In this document: positions 62,001-64,000 of the stretch, piece by piece | Layout of the letters: each line of letters starts with the position of its first letter | Position numbering within the stretch: the first letter of the stretch is position 1 | Source of the DNA: Promerops cafer | Taxonomy: Eukaryota; Chordata; Aves; Passeriformes; Nectariniidae | DNA length: 64,000 bases | Direction: 5' to 3' | NCBI GenBank assembly: GCA_013398275.1 | Contig: VZSE01001840.1 | Location: 124,001 to 188,000, forward strand | Notes under the pieces: model-generated | Seen by the model: the letters and a program-made list of their open reading frames with translations, nothing else | Told to the model about the DNA's origin: nothing | Database searches by the model: none | Translations under genes and position numbers: made by a program

Positions 62001-63058
62001 CCCTCCCTTGGTTTCCAGCCTGCAAATATCCTGCTGGATGAACATGGGCACGTGAGGATATCAGACCTTGGGCTGGCTTGTGACTTTTCCAAAAAGAAGC
62101 CACATGCCAGTGTGTAAGTATTATGCCTGGGAGCTTTGCTGCACATACAGGTAGTGCTGAATCCATCCTGAATTTGTCTTTATAACTTAATTTTGCCTGA
62201 AGGGGAGGAATGACACTTGTGTGGCCCAGGCTTGCTGAGCTGGGGGCTCTAATGAGGTTTTTTGGGCTCCTCTCCCTGTTTTCCTGCACAGTTGTAGCAG
62301 CTGATGTGTAGGCATGGCTGGGAGATGACACATTATTTTGGGATGATTCACTGCTCAGAGAAGAACCTGACTGAGTTAAAGTACCAGATTGCTTTAATTG
62401 TCCCAACCTGGTAATTAAATATTCCCAAACTGACTAAAAATCCTGAGTTTATTGTGTCTTTCTCCTTCTGGATCTTCATGGAACTGGAGGCAAATTATGT
62501 TCCTTCCTGCCTCTTGCCTTCAGGATTTAACTAGGATCTGAATTCCTGGAGCTGTGTGTGGATTCACATCTTACCTGGCACGTTTTATTCTTATGTCCTC
62601 AATTGCTCTGATTTAGTCTCGGGATTTATGCAAAAAGGGAAACTCCAGCCTGTCACACCTTAAGAGATTTGAAATTCAGTAGCTTCTTGAAAAAAGTCCA
62701 TATATTTTGAGTATGTCAAAGGTAAAAGCAATACCTGGTGGCTGCTTCTAGTGGTGCCCAGGGGTGAGTTCAGGAGTGTCCTGTGCTCACACAGGTGGCA
62801 CATGAAACCCGTGGGAAGCAAAATAAAATGTTTAAAATGAATTCCTTGCAAACTAGGCTGTCTTACTGAGAGACTACTGATTTTTAATGATTTTTTTTCC
62901 CAGTGATAATGTTGGCTGTAGTGAATGTTTTGTGCTGTTGTGCTCTGCAGAGGAACCCACGGGTACATGGCCCCCGAGGTGCTGCAGAAGGGCACGGCCT
63001 ACGACAGCAGCGCCGACTGGTTCTCCCTGGGCTGCATGCTCTTCAAGCTGCTGAGGGG
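31997..63058 (+). CDS. GRK3: G protein-coupled receptor kinase 3, partial (exons 2-13)
   Basis: GRK3 (beta-adrenergic receptor kinase 2) is an AGC-family Ser/Thr kinase. It phosphorylates agonist-occupied receptors so that arrestin binds, and is brought to the membrane by G-beta-gamma through a C-terminal PH domain. Twelve coding exons total 1047 bases with continuous phase, covering residues 38 (third base) to about 386 of roughly 688. The RGS-homology domain spans exons 2-7 ([19 protein letters not shown], then [18 protein letters not shown]). The kinase domain starts in exon 8. Visible landmarks are the glycine loop GRGGFGEV (198-205), Lys220 in YAMKCL, catalytic Asp317 in YRDLKPAN, Asp335 in the DLG motif typical of GRKs, and [11 protein letters not shown]2 is very similar. 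I chose GRK3 because of the neighbouring CRYBB2 gene and the wording of exons 2-6. Exon 1 is missing, probably in the gap at 18321-18594, and the 3' exons are outside the window. Confidence 0.96.
32412..32520 (+). repeat. Possible old CR1 ORF2 fragment
   Basis: GAGGTAATGAGCCTGTTGAT, then CAGATGTGTTGTCTTGACCC and CTGACATGGTGTTCTTGCTC, recall the reverse-transcriptase part of CR1, where a stretch about a leader-like DFSKAFD segment is common. It is diverged and the call is tentative. Confidence 0.3.
32970..33110 (+). repeat. Possible old CR1 fragment
   Basis: GTCCAGGAAAGAGCAGTGGG, followed by AATGAGCAGTCTG, resembles the CR1 stretch in which a GTCCAGAGGAGAGC-like segment precedes a GATGATCAGAGGG-like segment. 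It is highly diverged. Confidence 0.25.
34311..34357. repeat. Poly(A) tract with an ambiguous base
   Basis: A run of about 47 bases that is nearly all A, with two T and an N at 34325. Length is probably unreliable because homopolymers sequence poorly. It may be a retroposon tail, but no adjoining body is recognised. Confidence 0.9.
34949..34980. repeat. Poly(T) tract followed by acceptor-like CAG
   Basis: About 30 bases of T with two G end in CTGTTTTTCAG, followed by TATCC, the same five bases that begin exon 2. No coding exon follows. Confidence 0.7.
35700..35824 (+). repeat. CR1 3' fragment
   Basis: Plus-strand CR1: GGAAGTGTTCAAGGCCAGGG, GGCTGGTGGAAGGTGTCCAT and the end CAAACCATTCTATGACTCTG. 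It is truncated to the last 125 bases. Confidence 0.9.
38857..39065 (+). repeat. CR1 3' fragment, GC-rich variant
   Basis: GAGGGAGGTTTAGGGTGGAT, GAGGGTGCTGGGCGCTGCCC and the end CTCTGGATATTCTGTGATTA follow the order of plus-strand CR1, with a body unlike the other copies. It is probably a separate CR1 subfamily. Confidence 0.75.
41001..41146 (-). repeat. CR1 3' fragment
   Basis: Reverse-complement CR1: TGCTTTGGGTTGGAAGGGAC, CTTAAAGCTCATCCAGTTCC and TTGGACACTTCCAGGGATCC. Part of the usual GGGCAGGGACACC segment is deleted. Confidence 0.92.
42211..42492 (-). repeat. CR1 3' fragment
   Basis: Reverse-complement CR1: CAGAATCCCAAAATCATTGG, GACCATCGAGTCCAGCCTGT, GGAAGAAATTCCTCCTGATG and TCCAACCTGACCCTCCCCTG. 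It is a relative of the copy at 29194-29393. Confidence 0.9.
43370..43488 (+). repeat. CR1 fragment from upstream of the 3' end
   Basis: CTAGTGAGGCCACATCTGGG, TTCAGTTCTGGTCTCTACTG, GAGAAAGACAAGGAGCTCCT and AGAGGGTCCAGTGGAGACCA match the region just after the CR1 coding part. The 3' tail is absent. Confidence 0.85.
44540..44922 (-). repeat. CR1 3' fragment, longest copy
   Basis: Reverse-complement CR1 of about 380 bases, starting AATCATAGAATCATGGAATG (the CR1 terminal 8-base repeats). It continues with GGTTTGGGTTGGAGGGGACC, CTGTGCCAGGGCCTCAGCAC, CCCCTTGTCCTGTCACTCCA and GGTCTCCACACAACCTTCTC. With the terminal repeats present, its 3' end is complete. Confidence 0.95.
45869..45890. repeat. Poly(A)-rich tract
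   Basis: An A run broken by a single C in GRK3 intron 2. Confidence 0.8.
46194..46267 (+). CDS. GRK3: GRK3 exon 3
   Basis: The exon is 74 bases, after acceptor CTTTCCAG, with donor GTAAGT. It encodes [20 protein letters not shown], then FYEE, within the RGS-homology domain, and ends in phase 0. Confidence 0.96.
47474..47503. repeat. Poly(A) tract
   Basis: About 30 bases of A broken by TG, preceded by an A/G-rich segment (GAAAAGAAAAGAAATTAAAA). Its length is likely to vary. Confidence 0.9.
47921..47983 (+). repeat. CR1 3' end, very short
   Basis: TGATAATTGGACTCGATGAT, CTTGGAGGTTTTTTCCCAGC and CTAAGCAATCCTGGGATTCT match the last 60 bases of plus-strand CR1. Confidence 0.8.
48375..48546 (-). 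repeat. CR1 3' fragment (CCAAGTGCCACATCC variant)
   Basis: Reverse-complement CR1 variant: AGGGAATCAGGGAATTTTTA, GGTTGGAAGAGCCCTCTCAG, CATCAAGTCCCACTGTTCAC and CCAAGTGCCACATCC. It ends about 165 bases before exon 4. Confidence 0.85.
48713..48814 (+). CDS. GRK3: GRK3 exon 4 (very high GC3)
   Basis: The exon is 102 bases (34 whole codons), after acceptor GTGCTGCAG, with donor GTGGGT. It encodes [20 protein letters not shown], then [14 protein letters not shown]. By my count 33 of 34 codons end in G or C, in sharp contrast to exons 5 and 6. This is a core helical part of the RGS-homology domain. Confidence 0.97.
48815..49619 (+). other. GRK3: GRK3 intron 4
   Basis: About 0.8 kb of AT-rich DNA with T runs. 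No repeat element is recognised. Confidence 0.8.
49620..49694 (+). CDS. GRK3: GRK3 exon 5
   Basis: The exon is 75 bases (25 codons), after acceptor TTCCAAAAG, with donor GTGAGC. It encodes [20 protein letters not shown], then ASLFQ. The polypyrimidine tract is interrupted (TTTTTCTTTTCCAAAAG), so this acceptor is weaker than its neighbours. Only 8 of 25 codons end in G or C. Confidence 0.96.
49695..50635 (+). other. GRK3: GRK3 intron 5
   Basis: About 0.9 kb, AT rich. I see no repeat or RNA gene. Confidence 0.8.
50636..50697 (+). CDS. GRK3: GRK3 exon 6 (very low GC3)
   Basis: The exon is 62 bases, after acceptor CTTTTTAG (a TAG acceptor), with donor GTATGA. It encodes [20 protein letters not shown] and a split Ser codon. 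Only 2 of 20 codons end in G or C. Confidence 0.96.
50698..51756 (+). other. GRK3: GRK3 intron 6
   Basis: About 1.06 kb, AT rich. No repeat element is recognised. Confidence 0.8.
51757..51808 (+). CDS. GRK3: GRK3 exon 7
   Basis: The exon is 52 bases, after acceptor TCTTTTGCAG, with donor GTAAGT. It encodes [17 protein letters not shown], closing the main RGS-homology segment before the kinase domain. Confidence 0.96.
51809..52413 (+). other. GRK3: GRK3 intron 7
   Basis: About 0.6 kb with nothing recognisable. Confidence 0.8.
52414..52505 (+). CDS. GRK3: GRK3 exon 8 (kinase glycine loop)
   Basis: The exon is 92 bases, after acceptor ATTTGCAG, with donor GTGAGT. It encodes [20 protein letters not shown], then [10 protein letters not shown]. 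The ATP-binding glycine loop is at residues 198-205 in GRK2/3 numbering. Confidence 0.97.
52506..55204 (+). other. GRK3: GRK3 intron 8
   Basis: About 2.7 kb with one clear CR1 at 54103-54258. The part 52690-53100 is GC richer with open frames on the plus strand, none recognised. An A/TA run lies at 54774-54790. Confidence 0.75.
54103..54258 (+). repeat. CR1 3' fragment
   Basis: Plus-strand CR1: GGCTGCCCCATCCCTGGAAG, TGTCCAAGGCCAGGTTGGAT, GGTGTCCCTGCCCATGAATT and the end CACCCAAACCATTCTGTGAT. A short deletion removes the GGCAGGGGG segment. Confidence 0.93.
55205..55304 (+). CDS. GRK3: GRK3 exon 9 (ATP-binding lysine)
   Basis: The exon is 100 bases, after acceptor TTTTTTCCAG, with donor GTAAGT. 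It encodes [20 protein letters not shown], then [13 protein letters not shown]. Lys220, the ATP-anchoring residue, is in YAMKCL. Codons are AT-ending for the most part (11 of 33 end in G or C). Confidence 0.97.
56222..56300 (-). repeat. Possible CR1 fragment
   Basis: CAGATCTTGAAGGTCCTCAA, then GTCCAGGCATTATTCCAGCA and CTGCCACGGCCACCACTCAG, resembles the copy at 48375-48546. It is diverged. Confidence 0.4.
56404..56633 (+). repeat. CR1 3' fragment
   Basis: Plus-strand CR1: GAGGAATTGTTCCCTGTGAG, GGTGCCCAGAGAAGCTGTGG, TGGAAGTGTCCAAGGCCAGG and the end TTCCAACCCAAACCATTCTG. Confidence 0.93.
59674..59750 (+). repeat. CR1 3' tail
   Basis: GGTGTCCCTGCCCATGGCAG, GGGGTTGGAACGAGATGAGC and TTGAAGGTCCCTCCCAACCC are the last segment of plus-strand CR1. 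Confidence 0.85.
59808..60056 (+). repeat. CR1 with internal deletion
   Basis: The first part, GGCTTGTATCAGCAATAGTG and TGGCCAGCAGGACCAAAGCA, comes from late CR1 coding sequence. The second part, GGCACAGCTGCCCAGGGCAG, GTGTGGATGTGGCACTTGGG and GATTTTCCAACCTCAGCAAT, is the 3' end. The joining region is missing, so this copy has lost an internal segment. Confidence 0.85.
60644..60722 (+). CDS. GRK3: GRK3 exon 10
   Basis: The exon is 79 bases, after acceptor CCTTGCAG, with donor GTAAGC. It encodes [20 protein letters not shown], then ILDLMN, including the kinase hinge, and ends with the first base of a Gly codon. Confidence 0.97.
60723..61136 (+). other. GRK3: GRK3 intron 10 with (GAT)n
   Basis: About 0.4 kb. 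A (GAT)6 microsatellite lies at 60741-60758, only 19 bases after the splice donor. Nothing else is recognised. Confidence 0.85.
61137..61267 (+). CDS. GRK3: GRK3 exon 11 (catalytic loop)
   Basis: The exon is 131 bases, after acceptor CATTTCAG, with donor GTAGGG. It encodes [20 protein letters not shown], then [20 protein letters not shown] and RDLK. The catalytic Asp317 is in the YRDLK motif, where Tyr replaces the His of the common HRD form, as in other GRKs and AGC kinases. Confidence 0.97.
61268..62018 (+). other. GRK3: GRK3 intron 11
   Basis: About 0.75 kb with no recognised element. Confidence 0.8.
62019..62113 (+). CDS. GRK3: GRK3 exon 12 (DLG motif)
   Basis: The exon is 95 bases, after acceptor GGTTTCCAG, with donor GTAAGT. 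It encodes [20 protein letters not shown], then [11 protein letters not shown]. The metal-binding motif is DLG (Asp335) rather than DFG, the normal form in GRKs. Confidence 0.97.
62114..62950 (+). other. GRK3: GRK3 intron 12
   Basis: About 0.84 kb, AT rich, with no recognised element. Confidence 0.8.
62951..63058 (+). CDS. GRK3: GRK3 exon 13 (very high GC3)
   Basis: The exon is 108 bases, after acceptor GCTCTGCAG, with donor GTGAGT. It encodes [20 protein letters not shown], then [16 protein letters not shown]. It covers the APE motif and the start of helix F. By my count 34 of 35 codons end in G or C. Confidence 0.97.
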
Positions 63059-64000
63059 GTGAGTGGGGCTCCTGCCTTGCCTTTGGGAGCCTGGGGGCCT
63101 CTGTGGGTGTCCCCTGGAGTAGCAGGACATCGTGTGTCACAGATTATCTGAAGTGATCCCTCAGTGCTGACCCATGTCCCCATGTGAGACAAAACCAGGC
63201 TTTTTCTTCCAAACCAAACCAAACCCAAGCCCTGTGTCCTGTAGTAGCTCTAAGTGTGGGACATGAGGAAGGCAGGTCCTCTATCTGGTCCTTGAACTGC
63301 TGCAGTCAGCAGTTTACTCTCCTCTAGGCAGCTGGTAGTGTTTTAAATGCTGTGATCTTGCTCCTTGGAGTGCTCTAAGCAGCCCTGTTAAATCGTGGGC
63401 TTCGTGTTAGGCTGAGAGCTGGTGGTGTGGAGAAGCTCTTGGCTGCACTTGGTCCCTTGTTGGGTGCTACTCAGCCTTCCCTCCTGCAGGGTTTGGGCCA
63501 GGTGGAAAGTGTGGATCCTTCCCTTTGCTGAATTTGGCCTGTTACCTTATCAGTGTCCAAAGGTACATGATAAATACAGCTTTGCCAGCAATACCTTCTC
63601 ATTAAACTTACATGTCTAGAATTGATTCATGCCATGGGATTTATTTGAGCAGTCAACAAGCACTGATGGGCAACTGCTTGTTGAAAATGGCATCCTCACT
63701 GTTAATGGCAAACCAGGAGAAATCTGGGGCTTTTCACAGTGCTTCTCTGTAAAGATTGATCATTAGGTCATCCTGTGTTCTCACACATAATTAATTATAA
63801 GCTTTTATCTCTATCCAGACACTGTACAAAGGAAGGTCAGTGTGTGACTTGTGAATTGAACTCTAGAGCTGTATCAATTTAACATTAATTGTGCACAAAG
63901 CAGACTACCTAAGGGTGCAAATAAAGAAAGAAGTGGTGTTTAAATTGCCAGTCTTTGGGCTGTGATTCTCCCTGGCAGAGATGTTCAGGGTGGTATCAGT
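63059..64000 (+). other. GRK3: GRK3 intron 13 (left part)
   Basis: The sequence runs to the window edge without the next exon, which should begin HSPFRQHKTKDK. No repeat is recognised. Confidence 0.75.

Overview
The window is vertebrate nuclear DNA, almost certainly avian, with two plus-strand protein-coding genes. The evidence for a bird is twofold. The two genes sit side by side as CRYBB2 then GRK3, an order shared with human chromosome 22q and, from memory, with chicken chromosome 15. The interspersed repeats are nearly all 5'-truncated CR1 retrotransposons of the bird type, recognised by tails such as AACCCAAACCATTCTGTGAT. The wording of the CR1 copies looks more like songbirds or other Neoaves than chicken, but that is an impression. 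There are no bacterial features, CRISPR arrays, tRNA or rRNA genes, or intact mobile elements.

Positions 1-5632 hold the complete CRYBB2 gene (beta-B2 crystallin, a lens structural protein). It has a TATA promoter, a short non-coding first exon and five coding exons encoding 205 residues, ending at a single AATAAA. The flanks and introns are very GC rich, and intron 3 has a 23-base gap. Positions 5633-18170 are intergenic. I see no gene there, only one degraded CR1, several AT-rich islands that look like candidate regulatory DNA (best near 6025-6125), and a second CR1 just before the next CpG island.

Positions 18170-63058 and beyond hold GRK3 (beta-adrenergic receptor kinase 2). Its CpG island is broken by a 274-base gap that very probably hides coding exon 1. 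Twelve further coding exons (2-13) run from 31997 to 63058 with consistent reading phase and correct splice sites. They encode residues 38 to about 386 in GRK2/GRK3 numbering: the RGS-homology domain and much of the kinase domain, including the glycine loop, Lys220, Asp317 and the DLG motif at 335. The rest of the kinase domain and the PH domain lie beyond the right edge. Introns are long and AT rich and carry at least fourteen CR1 fragments in both orientations.

No new biological system is evident. The most interesting observations are: an extreme exon-to-exon swing in third-position GC within GRK3 (33/34 and 34/35 codons in exons 4 and 13, but 2/20 in exon 6); a SOX/homeodomain-like cluster just 3' of CRYBB2; a perfect palindrome containing a forkhead-like site in the CRYBB2 promoter; the missing GRK3 first exon beside a perfect GC-rich inverted repeat; and oppositely oriented CR1 copies flanking GRK3 exons.
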